A stretch of DNA of 64,000 nt from Nocardiopsis ganjiahuensis DSM 45031. GTDB taxonomy: Bacteria > Actinomycetota > Actinomycetes > Streptosporangiales > Streptosporangiaceae. Under the pieces are notes generated by a model. The model saw only the letters and a program-made list of their open reading frames with translations. It did not search any database and was not told the origin of the DNA. This document shows positions 46,195-55,468 of the stretch, piece by piece. Within the stretch, counting starts at the first letter, position 1. Each line of letters opens with the position of its first letter. The stretch lies in NCBI RefSeq assembly GCF_000341085.1, contig NZ_ANBA01000009.1, forward strand, positions 1 to 64,000. The letters are read 5' to 3'. Position numbers and translations under genes: made by a program.

Positions 46195-47346
46195 ATGCGA
46201 CCCTCCCCCGTTGCCTCCGCCATCGGTACCGGAGCCCTTGCCTTCGGGCTGGCTCTGGCCGCCGCCCCGGGAGCCCTCGCGGCCTCCGGACCGCTTCCCC
46301 AGGCACCCACCCCCGAGGCCGAAGCCGTCTCCATGAAGGAAGCGCTCCAGCGCGACCTCGACCTGACCCCGTCCGAGGCCGAGAGCCTGCTCACCGCCCA
46401 GGACACGGCCTTCGAGATCGACGAGGCCGCCGCCGAGGCAGCCGGAGACGCCTACGGCGGCTCCGTCTTCGACACCGAGACCCTGGACCTGACCGTCCTG
46501 GTCACCGACGCCGCCGCGGTCGAGGCCGTGGAGGCCGCGGGCGCCGAGGCCGAGGTGGTCGACTTCGGCATCGAGGGCCTCGACGAGATCGTCGAGGACC
46601 TCAACGACGCGGGGACCGTCCCCGGCGTGGTCGGCTGGTACCCCGACGTCGAGGGCGACACTGTCGTCCTGGAGGTCCTGGAGGGTTCCGGGGCCGACGT
46701 GGACGGCCTGCTCGCCGAGGCCGGTGTGGACGCCTCGGCCGTCGAGGTGGCCACCACCGACGAACAGCCCCAGGTCTACGCCGACATCATCGGCGGCCTC
46801 GCCTACACCATGGGCGGCCGCTGCTCGGTCGGCTTCGCCGCCACCAACTCCGCCGGCCAGCCCGGCTTCGTCACCGCCGGACACTGCGGAACCGTCGGCA
46901 CCCAGGTCAGCATCGGCAACGGCCGGGGCGTCTTCGAGCGCTCCGTCTTCCCGGGCAACGACGCCGCCTTCGTCCGCGGCACGTCCAACTTCACCCTCAC
47001 CAACCTGGTGAGCCGCTACAACAGCGGTGGCTACGCCACCGTGAGCGGCTCCAGCGCGGCGCCCATCGGCTCCTCCGTGTGCCGCTCCGGCTCCACCACC
47101 GGGTGGCACTGCGGCACCATCCAGGCCCGCGGCCAGTCGGTGAGCTACCCGCAGGGCACCGTCACCAACATGACCCGGACCTCCGTGTGCGCCGAGCCCG
47201 GCGACTCCGGCGGCTCCTTCATCTCCGGCACCCAGGCCCAGGGCGTGACCTCGGGCGGCTCCGGCAACTGCCGCACCGGCGGCACGACGTACTACCAGGA
47301 GGTCAACCCGATGATCAACTCCTGGGGTGTGCGGCTCCGGACCTGA
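46195..47346 (+). CDS. Secreted S1E serine protease (streptogrisin/alpha-lytic type), copy 2
   Basis: A 383-residue paralogue of the preceding protease with the same layout: signal peptide, prodomain (about 40-190), and a mature domain starting near DIIGGLAYTMGG. Triad residues His in TAGHCG, Asp in GNDAAF and Ser in PGDSGGSF are conserved. The prodomain differs more than the catalytic domain. The N-terminal sequence MRPSPV and the RBS AGGAGAGTAGGGA are the same as in copy 1, consistent with recent tandem duplication. Confidence 0.9.
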   Translation: MRPSPVASAIGTGALAFGLALAAAPGALAASGPLPQAPTPEAEAVSMKEALQRDLDLTPSEAESLLTAQDTAFEIDEAAAEAAGDAYGGSVFDTETLDLTVLVTDAAAVEAVEAAGAEAEVVDFGIEGLDEIVEDLNDAGTVPGVVGWYPDVEGDTVVLEVLEGSGADVDGLLAEAGVDASAVEVATTDEQPQVYADIIGGLAYTMGGRCSVGFAATNSAGQPGFVTAGHCGTVGTQVSIGNGRGVFERSVFPGNDAAFVRGTSNFTLTNLVSRYNSGGYATVSGSSAAPIGSSVCRSGSTTGWHCGTIQARGQSVSYPQGTVTNMTRTSVCAEPGDSGGSFISGTQAQGVTSGGSGNCRTGGTTYYQEVNPMINSWGVRLRT

Positions 47347-47397
47347 TCCGAACCGACCGCTCAACGGGGCGGCCCTGTAGCGCGTCCCTGCTTCCGG

Positions 47398-47427
47398 CGC
47401 CCCCGTCCGCATTCGCGGACGGGGGCG
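47398..47427 (+). terminator. Terminator after protease 2
   Basis: A perfect 13-bp stem (47398-47410 with 47415-47427) and ATTC loop. Its sequence resembles the terminator of copy 1, so the duplicated unit includes the terminator. Confidence 0.9.
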
Positions 47428-47579
47428 TTCGCGGTTTCCCCGTCCTTGTCCGGCCAGGGCCGCACCCCGCTCGAGCTGGGCCGACAGGCGTACTCTGAAG
47501 CGAACAGCGCGTAACGGCGCATGTAGGTCCCGACGGCTTCCGCCGTGACACGTCGCGCCGTGACACGTGGGGAGCGGAC

Positions 47580-48224
47580 ATGGACAAGAGCGTGTTGATC
47601 GCCGCCGCGTCGGCGGTGACCGTCGCCCTGGCGCTGGTCTTCGGTTTCGGGGCCGGGTGGTTCTCCCACCAGCTCTACCTCAGGGACGGCATCGAGTCCG
47701 CGATGGAGGACCTCGTCCCGGACGAACCGGCGGAGGAGCCCACCGAAGAGCCCGCCGAGGAGCCCGCGGAGCCGGCTGAAGAACCCGGCGCCCCCGGGGC
47801 CGCCGACCCGTGGCCCGACGCGGCACCCATGGGTGAGAGCGCCTCGGACGGCACATGGGACATCACCCTGACCGGGGTGGAGCGCACGAGCCAGGTCTCG
47901 GGTTCCTACTCGAGCGCGACAGCCGCCGAAGGGCGGGAGTACCTGGTGCTGGAGGCGGAGATGACCAACGCCTCCAACGGCCCCCAGTCCCCGGACGTGG
48001 AGGACTGCGTGGTCGTGGACGAGGACGGCAACCGTTACACCTACGACTTCGACGCCCTCCTGGCCCTGGACGACGAGGACGCGATGTACACCGAGGTCAA
48101 CCCGGGCGGATCCACGACCGTCGGCATCCCCTTCGAGCTGGCCGAGGGGACCGCGGTGGAGGTCGCCCTGCTGACCGGGGTCTGGGACGGGGCCGGGGTG
48201 GCCGAACTGGCGGTCGAGGAGTGA
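47580..48224 (+). CDS. Membrane-anchored DUF4352 protein
   Basis: A 214-residue protein. One N-terminal helix (VLIAAASAVTVALALVFGFGAGWF) anchors it, then a Glu/Pro repeat linker (EEPTEEPAEEPAEPAEEPG) leads to an extracytoplasmic beta domain (TWDITLTGVERTSQV, LEAEMTNASNGPQ, GNRYTYDF) of the DUF4352/telokin-like type. Function unknown. It shares its domain with the Gly/Pro/Tyr-rich protein at 24-25.6 kb. Converges with dop. Confidence 0.75.
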   Translation: MDKSVLIAAASAVTVALALVFGFGAGWFSHQLYLRDGIESAMEDLVPDEPAEEPTEEPAEEPAEPAEEPGAPGAADPWPDAAPMGESASDGTWDITLTGVERTSQVSGSYSSATAAEGREYLVLEAEMTNASNGPQSPDVEDCVVVDEDGNRYTYDFDALLALDDEDAMYTEVNPGGSTTVGIPFELAEGTAVEVALLTGVWDGAGVAELAVEE

Positions 48225-48266
48225 GCCGGGGTCGGCGCGCCCCGTGGGGCCCGCCGACCCGGCAGG

Positions 48267-49790
48267 TCAGCCCTTGCGCCCCCCGGCCAGGACCGCCACG
48301 AGTTCGGCGGCGGTGGCGGAGGCGTCCAGCAGGCTTCCCACGTGCTCCTTGGTGCCGCGGCGCGGTTCCAGGGTGGGCACCCGCTGGAGGGAGTCGTAGC
48401 CCGGCAGGTCGAAGATGACCGAGTCCCAGGACGCGGCGGCCACCTCGTCGGCGTACTTGGCCAGACAGCGGCCGCGGAAGTAGGCGCGGGTGTCCTCCGG
48501 CGGTTCGGTGACGGCGCGGGCGACCTCGGACTCCTCCACCAGGCGCTGGACCCGGCCGCGGGCGGCCAGCCGGTTGTACAGGCCCTTGTCCGCGCGCACG
48601 TCGGAGTACTGCAGGTCCACCAGCTGCAGTCTGGGGTGGGACCACTCCAGCCCGTCCCTGGAGCGGTAGCCCTCCAACAGCTTGAGCTTGGCGATCCAGT
48701 CCAGTTCACCGGCCAGGCTCATCGGGTCCGAGGCCAGGCGCGACAGGACCGACTCCCAGCGGTCGAGCACGTCCGCGGTGTCGGGGTCGACGTCGGTGCC
48801 GTAGCGGTCCTCGACGTACTTGCGGGCCTGGTCCAGGTACTCGCCCTGCAGTTCCAGCGCGGTCATCCGGCGCCCGTCGCGCAGGCGGACCCGGTGGGTG
48901 AGCCCCGGGTCGTGGGAGATCTCCCGCAGGTCGGCCACGGGCGTCTCCAGGGACAGGTCCGTGCTGAGGAAGCCGTCCTCGATCATCGACAGCACCAGCG
49001 CGGTGGTCCCCAGCTTGAGGTAGGTGGAGACCTCGCTCATGTTGGCGTCACCGATGATGACGTGCAGGCGCCGGTACTGTTCGGGATCGGCGTGCGGCTC
49101 GTCCCGTGTGTTGATGATGGGACGCTTCAGGGTGGTCTCCAGGCCGACCTCGACCTCGAAGAAGTCGGCTCGCTGGGAGATCTGGAAGCCGCTGCCCTGG
49201 CCGTCCGAGCCGATCCCGACCTTGCCCGCGCCGGACACCACCTGTCGGGAGACGAAGAACGGGATCAGGTGCCGGACGATGTCGCCGAAGGGCGTCGACC
49301 GGCTCATCAGGTAGTTCTCGTGGCACCCGTACGAGGCGCCCTTGTTGTCGGTGTTGTTCTTGTACAGCTGGATCGGTTCGATGCCAGGTGTGGCTCCGGC
49401 GCGGGCCGCCGCGTCGGCCATCACCCGCTCCCCCGCCTTGTCCCACAGCACCGCGTCGCGCGGGTTGGTGACCTCGGGGGCCGAGTACTCGGGATGGGCG
49501 TGGTCCACGTACAGTCGCGCGCCGTTGGTGAGGATGACGTTGGCCAACCCCAGGTCCTCGTCGGTCAACTGGGTGGGATCGGCGACCTCGCGCGCCAGGT
49601 CGAACCCGCGGGCGTCGCGCAGCGGGTTCTCCTCCTCGAAGTCCCAGCGGGCCCTCCTGGCCCGGGCCGCCGAGGCGGCCAGGTAGGCGTTGACCACCTG
49701 GGTGGAGGTGACCATCGCGTTGGCCCCGGGGTTTCCCGGCACGGAGATCCCGTATTCGGTCTCGATACCCATAATCCGCCGCACACTCAT
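48267..49790 (-). CDS. dop: Deamidase/depupylase Dop
   Basis: A 507-residue homologue of PafA that deamidates the C-terminal Gln of Pup and also removes Pup from substrates. [20 protein letters not shown] starts as in known Dop, and a long inserted loop (about residues 35-80) after the first strand marks the Dop branch. [27 protein letters not shown] and [18 protein letters not shown] are shared with PafA. Separated from pup by the protease pair; in most actinobacteria dop is next to pup. Confidence 0.95.
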   Translation of the reverse strand: MSVRRIMGIETEYGISVPGNPGANAMVTSTQVVNAYLAASAARARRARWDFEEENPLRDARGFDLAREVADPTQLTDEDLGLANVILTNGARLYVDHAHPEYSAPEVTNPRDAVLWDKAGERVMADAAARAGATPGIEPIQLYKNNTDNKGASYGCHENYLMSRSTPFGDIVRHLIPFFVSRQVVSGAGKVGIGSDGQGSGFQISQRADFFEVEVGLETTLKRPIINTRDEPHADPEQYRRLHVIIGDANMSEVSTYLKLGTTALVLSMIEDGFLSTDLSLETPVADLREISHDPGLTHRVRLRDGRRMTALELQGEYLDQARKYVEDRYGTDVDPDTADVLDRWESVLSRLASDPMSLAGELDWIAKLKLLEGYRSRDGLEWSHPRLQLVDLQYSDVRADKGLYNRLAARGRVQRLVEESEVARAVTEPPEDTRAYFRGRCLAKYADEVAAASWDSVIFDLPGYDSLQRVPTLEPRRGTKEHVGSLLDASATAAELVAVLAGGRKG

Positions 49791-50040
49791 GGTGAGAGGT
49801 TATCCGCCAGGGACCGCTCTTGAACGCTTCCACGCCAATTGTGGCCTAAGCGCCGTCTTCCCGGGCGTTTCCAAAGGCCTTCAGCGAGCGTGTCCTCGCA
49901 CTTCGCAGCGGGTGGCAATGGCTCCGAAAACGAACGGAGCGGATTCGGGTCCCCGGCCTCGCGGAGTTCGTCCCCGATATCCGCCGCCGCCCCTTCGGCC
50001 CTCTCGGCAGACAGAGCGGTGCGTTCACCCGCCGCCGCTG

Positions 50041-51057
50041 TCAAGGGGCGGCGGGCGGCGGCCCGGGGAAACGTTCCGCGGCGGCCAGGGAGTGCGAGCC
50101 GACCGGTGAGGCGGCCCGGACGGCGGAGTGGCGTTCGAGTTCGTCCAGGCCGAGGCGGGCACGGCGAACCCGCTCGCGGGTCGCGGCCAGGACCTCGGCC
50201 GCCAGGTGTTCGCCCGCCGGGTACACACCCCGTGCGTTGCGCAGCCCGAACTTGACGTACACCGGGGCGCTCACGCGGACGACCTCCGCGATCTCGTGGT
50301 GCCGCACGAACCCGCCCACGTTGTCGGGGGACTCGACGTAGAAGTCGATCGCCGCCGGGCCGGCCGCGCGCAGTTCGGCGAGCTGGTGGATGGTCAGGTC
50401 AGAGGGGACGTTGACGGTGTCCGCGCCCAGGAGCCCTTGCACGCGGAAGGCCGCCGGGTTGGCGGGCGCCGCCATGACCGACACCTTGAACCGGGTCCGG
50501 GCGGGCAGGTCGCCCCGTTCCCGCAACCGGTGCAGGGACCACAGCAGCCCTTCGTCCGAGACGAGCAGACTGCGCACCCCCAGGGCGGCCGCCCGCCGGG
50601 CCTGAGCGATCCCCGCCTGGAGCTGGGCGCTCCCCCGGCTGCGGGCCGAGACCGACCCCGTGGTCCCGGCCGACGCCCCGGTGTCCCAGTCCGCCCCCGG
50701 CCGGACGAAGAGGCACAGGTCGATGCCGTTCTCCTCGGCGGCCTGCACCATGTCCCCGATCTCCACGTCCCTGAGCATGCCGACCCCGGATCCCTGCGAG
50801 ACCCGGTGCACGGGGACCTCGAGCCGCCCGGCCGTGCGGATCACCTCCGCGAGCGCCTCCGGTCCCTCGACACTGGGGATCTCCAGCCGCCAGGCACCTC
50901 CGTCGGGAAAGGCCAGGGGTGAGGTCGGCGGGGCGGCGGGGCCGGGCAGGCCCAGGCTCTCCAGCTCCGAACGGCCGGGCGGGAAGGGACGGTCCTCCGG
51001 GGGCGCGGTCACGGGTTCGCGGTCCTCTCGGTGCGCTGTCGGGGCCACCATGAACAA
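50041..51057 (-). CDS. U32-peptidase-like TIM-barrel protein
   Basis: A 338-residue protein related to the U32 'collagenase-like' family. EVPVHRVSQGSGVGMLRDVEIGDMV, GVRSLLVSDEGLLWSLHRL, VNVPSDLTIHQLAEL and VYVKFGLRNARGVYP are the recognisable stretches. The U32 name is historical: several members hydroxylate RNA or have other roles, and no protease active site is evident. It is under the same palindromic operator as the GntP permease, so a sugar-acid-related role is more likely than proteolysis. The start is ATG 51057, very close to that operator. Confidence 0.6.
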   Translation of the reverse strand: MFMVAPTAHREDREPVTAPPEDRPFPPGRSELESLGLPGPAAPPTSPLAFPDGGAWRLEIPSVEGPEALAEVIRTAGRLEVPVHRVSQGSGVGMLRDVEIGDMVQAAEENGIDLCLFVRPGADWDTGASAGTTGSVSARSRGSAQLQAGIAQARRAAALGVRSLLVSDEGLLWSLHRLRERGDLPARTRFKVSVMAAPANPAAFRVQGLLGADTVNVPSDLTIHQLAELRAAGPAAIDFYVESPDNVGGFVRHHEIAEVVRVSAPVYVKFGLRNARGVYPAGEHLAAEVLAATRERVRRARLGLDELERHSAVRAASPVGSHSLAAAERFPGPPPAAP

Positions 51058-51060
51058 TGT

Positions 51061-51238
51061 GTTCGATATTTAGAACGCTATTCCTTATTTCGGCATCACT
51101 GTAGATCGCCCCCGCGAGCCGGTCAACGCCCGCATGCGCCGCGAGATGAAGGTGACCCCCGTCACTGTCTTGATGGATCCACGTCACATGATTACGCTTA
51201 CGGTTCCGAAATAGAAAACGCTGTTCGATATTTCGAAC
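51061..51238. promoter_or_regulatory. Divergent operator pair for the sugar-acid island
   Basis: GTTCGATATTTCGAAC at 51223-51238 is a palindrome with 6-bp arms around TATT, close upstream of the GntP gene. GTTCGATATTTAGAAC at 51061-51076 is a near copy by the U32-like gene. Each site is followed, pointing inwards, by similar sequence ending ATTTCGG, so the two form an inverted pair across the divergent promoter. The local IclR protein is the likely binder. Confidence 0.7.
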
Positions 51239-51290
51239 TGTGGATCGTGGTTCCCCAGCCCTGACACCCCCGACAGGCAGGCCCCCTCCC

Positions 51291-52676
51291 ATGACAGACA
51301 CAGCGAGCCTCTCCGTGGGCTGGCTCATGGCCATCGCCGCACTCGCCGTCCTCACCCTGCTGTTCCTCGTCATCAGGGTGCGCCTCAACCCGATCCTGGC
51401 GCTGATCCTGGTCAGCGCCGGTACCGCTCTGGCCACCGGCGTCCCCGTCGCCGAGCTGGTACCCACCCTCACCGAGGGCATGGGCCAGACCCTCGGCTCC
51501 GTCGTCCTCCTCATCGGCTTCGGCGCGATGCTCGGCCGCATGGTCGAGGTCTCCGGCGGCGCACAGGTTCTCGCGGACGGGCTGCTCCGGCTCTTCGGAG
51601 AGCACCGGGCCCCGCTGGCACTGAGCGTGGCCTCGCTCCTGTTCGGCTTCCCGATCTTCCTCGACGCCGCTTTCGTCGTGATGCTGCCGATCATCTTCTC
51701 GGTGGCACGCAGACTCGGCGGGTCGGTGCTCGTCTACGCGCTCCCCGCGACCGGCGCCTTCCTCGTGATGCACGCCCTGCTGCCCCCGCACCCGGGCCCG
51801 GTCGCCGCGACCGAGGTCATCGGTGCGGACATGGGGTTGGTGATCGTGCTCGGGCTCGCGGTCGGGATCCCCACCTGGTACGTGGCCGGGCACCTCCTCG
51901 GCCTCTGGCTCGGCCGCCGGTTCGACCTGCCCGTCCCCGAGATCCTCGGCGGCGGCGCCACGAGCGACGAGGACCGGCTCGGCCCGCCTCCCCGCCTGGC
52001 CGTCCTGCTGTTCCTCCTGTTCCTGCCGCTGATCCTGATCTTCCTGAACACCGGCCTGGGCATGCTGACCGTGACGGGCCACGTGGACGAGGGCGACCTG
52101 TGGGTCCAGGCCCTCCGGGCGATCGGCACCACCCCCGCCGCCCTGTTCCTCACCGTCCTGACCGCCCTGTGGCTCCTCGGCCGGCGGCGCGGACACGGCG
52201 GCGACGTCCTGAACCGGCTCGTCGACAAGGCGCTGGCGCCCGTGTGCAGCATCATCGTGCTGACCGGGGCGGGCGGGATGTTCGGATCCGTGCTGAGCCG
52301 GAGCGGTATCGGCGACGCCATGACCCAGAGCCTGGACCGCCTGGGCATCCCGGTCCTGCTGGCCGCGTTCCTCATCGCCGCGGTGATGCGCGTGGCCCAG
52401 GGGTCGGCGACCGTGGCCGCCACCACCGCGGCCGGGCTGATCGCGCCCGTGGTCCTGGCGGGCGGGGACTTCTCCGGCTTCCAGCTCGCGCTGATCGTCA
52501 TCGCCGTGGCGGCCGGGTCCATCGTGCTCTCCCACGTGAACGACTCGGGCTTCTGGCTCGTGCGGGGCTTCCTGGAGATGGACACCGCGACCACGCTCAA
52601 GACGTGGACCGTGCAGTCGACCGCGGTGGGGCTCATGTCCTTCGCGCTCGTCAGCCTGCTCTACCTGATCTTCTGA
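51291..52676 (+). CDS. GntP-family gluconate/sugar-acid permease
   Basis: A 461-residue membrane protein with about 12 hydrophobic segments. LVLLFLVIRVRLNPILALI-type start, FPIFLDAAFVVMLPIIFSVAR, HALLPPHPGPVAATEVIGADMG and RVAQGSATVAATTAAGLIAPVV are diagnostic of GntP proton symporters, which import gluconate, other aldonates or hydroxy acids. The ATG at 51291 is the first in frame after the operator. 18 bp separate it from the convergent iclR gene. Confidence 0.88.
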   Translation: MTDTASLSVGWLMAIAALAVLTLLFLVIRVRLNPILALILVSAGTALATGVPVAELVPTLTEGMGQTLGSVVLLIGFGAMLGRMVEVSGGAQVLADGLLRLFGEHRAPLALSVASLLFGFPIFLDAAFVVMLPIIFSVARRLGGSVLVYALPATGAFLVMHALLPPHPGPVAATEVIGADMGLVIVLGLAVGIPTWYVAGHLLGLWLGRRFDLPVPEILGGGATSDEDRLGPPPRLAVLLFLLFLPLILIFLNTGLGMLTVTGHVDEGDLWVQALRAIGTTPAALFLTVLTALWLLGRRRGHGGDVLNRLVDKALAPVCSIIVLTGAGGMFGSVLSRSGIGDAMTQSLDRLGIPVLLAAFLIAAVMRVAQGSATVAATTAAGLIAPVVLAGGDFSGFQLALIVIAVAAGSIVLSHVNDSGFWLVRGFLEMDTATTLKTWTVQSTAVGLMSFALVSLLYLIF

Positions 52677-52694
52677 GGGAGCGGGCCAGGGGCG

Positions 52695-53453
52695 CTACCC
52701 GCCCAGTTCGGCGGAGTACTTCAGCGCCCCCTCGGTGACGAGCGCCCGCAGCTCCTCCGCGCGCTCCTCGGACCAGCGGTGCAGCGGCACCGAGATGCTC
52801 AGGGCCGCGACCACCTGCCGGGTGCGGTCGCGCACGGGGGCCGCCACACAGCACACGTCGGGGTTGGCCTCGCAGACCTCGACCGCCGAACCGGACCGGC
52901 GCACCTGCGCCAGCTCCTCGAGGAGCCGGGGGACCTCGGTGATGCTGCGCTCGCTCAGGGACTCCAGCGGGGACTCCCCGAGCCTGCGCGCCAGCACCTC
53001 CTCCGGCAGGTGGGCCAGGAGCACCTTGCCCAGGGCCGTGCAGTGGGCGGGCAGCCGCCGCCCCAGGCTGGACACCATGCGCACCGCGTGCGAGCTGTCG
53101 ACCTTGGCGATGTACACGATGTGCCGGTGGTCCAGGACCGCCACGTGCGTGGTCTCGTTGCACCGCTCCACGAGTTCCCGGGCGATGCGCTGCCCCGTCT
53201 TGGGCACGTCCAGCTGGTCCGCGTAGGCGCTGCCCAGCCGGAAGAGCTGGATCCCCAGCTGGTAGCGGCCGGGAATGTCGGGGTGGCGGTGCAGGTACCG
53301 GCGGCTCTCGAGGGTGTGCAGCAGCTCGTGCACCGACGTCCTGGGCAGGTCGAGCTCCTCAACGACCTCGGGAGCGCTCACGGACTCCCGCCCGTCGGTG
53401 AAGAGCTCCAGGATGTCCAGGCTCCGCTGCAGAGCCGGCGTACGGCGTGCCAT
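52695..53453 (-). CDS. IclR-family transcriptional regulator
   Basis: A 252-residue regulator. N-terminal winged helix (LQRSLDILELFTDGRESVSAPEVVEELDLPRTSVHELLHTLESRRYLHR) and C-terminal effector domain (HCTALGKVLLAHL, CCVAAPVRD) are complete. IclR proteins respond to small organic acids and often repress catabolic genes. It is flanked by the permease and dehydratase genes and is the obvious ligand of the shared TTCGATATTTCGAA sites. ATG at 53453, with GGAGG 13 nt upstream. Confidence 0.87.
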   Translation of the reverse strand: MARRTPALQRSLDILELFTDGRESVSAPEVVEELDLPRTSVHELLHTLESRRYLHRHPDIPGRYQLGIQLFRLGSAYADQLDVPKTGQRIARELVERCNETTHVAVLDHRHIVYIAKVDSSHAVRMVSSLGRRLPAHCTALGKVLLAHLPEEVLARRLGESPLESLSERSITEVPRLLEELAQVRRSGSAVEVCEANPDVCCVAAPVRDRTRQVVAALSISVPLHRWSEERAEELRALVTEGALKYSAELGG

Positions 53454-53521
53454 ATCTACTGACCGTCCTCCTGGAGAGCACCACGTGATCCCGCACAGGC
53501 TATCGGCAGGCCGCCGCACGG

Positions 53522-55300
53522 TCAGTGGGACTCCCTGGGCACGTCGTGGCCGCTGGAGCCGACGAGGAAGTCCAGGTCCGCCCCCCGGTCGGCCTGGAGC
53601 ACCGTGTCGCAGTACAGGCGCACCCAGCCGCGGTCGGAGCGGGGCGCGGGCGCCGTCCACAGGGCGGCGCGCCGTTCCATCTCCTCGTCGCTGATCTCCA
53701 GGGTGAGCGAACGCTCGGGCACGTTCAGCGAGATCACGTCCCCGTCGCGCACCAGGGCGAGCGGGCCCCCGACCGCCGCCTCGGGGGCGGTGTGCAGCAC
53801 CACGGTCCCGTACGCGGTCCCGGACATGCGGCCGTCGCAGATCCGCACCATGTCCGTGACGCCCTGGGCCAGGAGCCTGGAGGGCAGGGCGACGTTGCTG
53901 ACCTCGGGCATACCGGGGTACCCGGCGGGCCCGCAGTTGCGCAGCACCAGCACCGTGTCGGCGTCCACGTCCAGGTCGGGGTCCTCGGCCACCGCGTAGT
54001 AGTCCTCGGGGGACTCGAACACCCTGGCCCGGCCCCGGTGCACCATCAGGTGCTCACTGGCCGCGGACTGCTTGACGACCGCGCCCGCCGGGGCCAGGTT
54101 CCCGCGCAGCACCGCGGTCCCGGTCCCGGCGGGTTGCAGCGGCGCGTCCAGGGGACGGATGACCTCGCGGTCGTGGCACTGGGCCGCCCCGGCCCGGGCG
54201 GGGGCGTCGAGGGGTTCACCGGTCACCGTCACGGCGTCGGTGTGCAGGAGGTCGCCGAGCTCGGCGACGACCGCGGGGAGCCCGCCCGCGTAACAGAAGT
54301 CCTCCATCAGGAAACGGCCGCTGGGCATCAGGTCGAGGAGGGTGGGGATGTCACGGACCAGGGTGTCGAAGTCGTCCAGGGTGAGGTCCACACCCAGGCG
54401 CCCGGCGATCGCCAGCAGGTGGATGACGGCGTTGGTGGAGCCGCCGATGGCCGCGTTGACGCGGATGGCGTTCTCGAAGGCCTCACGGGTCATGACGGAC
54501 GAGGGCCTGAGGTCCTCGTGGACCATCTCCACGATGCGCCGGCCCGACTTCTGGGCCAGGGCGTAGCGGCGGGCGTCCACGGCGGGCCAGGTCGCCCCGT
54601 AGGCGGGCTGCATCCCGAGGGCCTCGGCCATACAGGCCATGGTGGAGGCGGTGCCCATCGTCATGCAGTGCCCGTTGGAACGGGACATGCAGGCCTCGGC
54701 GAAGGAGCAGTCGGCCTCCGTCATCCGCCCGGCACGCACCTCCTCCTCGAACTTCCACACGTGGGTGCCCGACCCGATCTGCTCACCCCGGAACCTGCCG
54801 TTGAGCATGGGTCCGCCGGTCAGCATCAGGGAGGGCAGGTCCGTGCTGGCCGCTGCCATCAGCAGGCCCGGGGTGGTCTTGTCGCACCCGGACAGCAGCA
54901 CGACCCCGTCCAGGGGGTTGGCCCGGAACAGCTCCTCGGCCTCCATCGCCAGGAGGTTGCGGTAGAGCATCGCCGTGGGCCTGAGCACGGTCTCGCCCAG
55001 GGCCATGACGGGGAACTCCAACGGAAAGCCCCCGGCCTCCCAGACCCCCCGTTTGACCGACTCCGCCAGCCTGGACAGGTGCGCGTTGCAGGGGGCGAGC
55101 TCGGAGCCGGACACCGCGATCCCGACCACGGGCCGACCGTCGAAGACGTCGTCGGCGAAACCCTGGTTGCGCATCCAGGAGCGGTAGAGCATGCCGGAAC
55201 GGCCGTCCGCGCCGAACCACTCCCTGCTGCGGAGCCTGCGCCCGCCCCCGCCTTCGTTCGGTGCCGCGCCACCGGGTCGCCGCTGGGAGTGGTGAGTCAT
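53522..55300 (-). CDS. IlvD/Edd-family sugar-acid dehydratase
   Basis: A 592-residue Fe-S dehydratase. Cluster-ligand Cys positions are in APCNAH, LSGCDKTTPG and the EACMSRSNGHCMTMGTAST block; GGSTNAVIHLLAIAGR and VRICDGRMSGTAYGTVVLH are family marks. It dehydrates an aldonate to a 2-keto-3-deoxy acid. The GntP permease and a KDA-type second dehydratase beside it point to pentonates (arabinonate, xylonate) rather than to isoleucine/valine synthesis. Divergent from the FAH-family gene with an operator between. Confidence 0.85.
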   Translation of the reverse strand: MTHHSQRRPGGAAPNEGGGGRRLRSREWFGADGRSGMLYRSWMRNQGFADDVFDGRPVVGIAVSGSELAPCNAHLSRLAESVKRGVWEAGGFPLEFPVMALGETVLRPTAMLYRNLLAMEAEELFRANPLDGVVLLSGCDKTTPGLLMAAASTDLPSLMLTGGPMLNGRFRGEQIGSGTHVWKFEEEVRAGRMTEADCSFAEACMSRSNGHCMTMGTASTMACMAEALGMQPAYGATWPAVDARRYALAQKSGRRIVEMVHEDLRPSSVMTREAFENAIRVNAAIGGSTNAVIHLLAIAGRLGVDLTLDDFDTLVRDIPTLLDLMPSGRFLMEDFCYAGGLPAVVAELGDLLHTDAVTVTGEPLDAPARAGAAQCHDREVIRPLDAPLQPAGTGTAVLRGNLAPAGAVVKQSAASEHLMVHRGRARVFESPEDYYAVAEDPDLDVDADTVLVLRNCGPAGYPGMPEVSNVALPSRLLAQGVTDMVRICDGRMSGTAYGTVVLHTAPEAAVGGPLALVRDGDVISLNVPERSLTLEISDEEMERRAALWTAPAPRSDRGWVRLYCDTVLQADRGADLDFLVGSSGHDVPRESH

Positions 55301-55359
55301 CGAGGGCTCCTTCGGGGGGTGCGCGGATACTCCGCTCGGCTACTACGCCCGGCCAACGT

Positions 55360-55399
55360 GTTCGATATTTCGAAAGCTTGCCAATATATCGAATAAAAC
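55360..55399. promoter_or_regulatory. Operator between the two dehydratase genes
   Basis: GTTCGATATTTCGAAA (55360-55375), the same palindrome as at 51223, is followed by a second AT-rich half (ATATATCGAATAAAACGCT). It sits between the divergent dehydratase and FAH-family genes. Confidence 0.7.
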
Positions 55400-55468
55400 G
55401 CTAGACAAGGGGTGCACGAACGTCAACCCCTCCGTGCCCCGGGAACGCGGCACCGAAAGGCGGCAACC

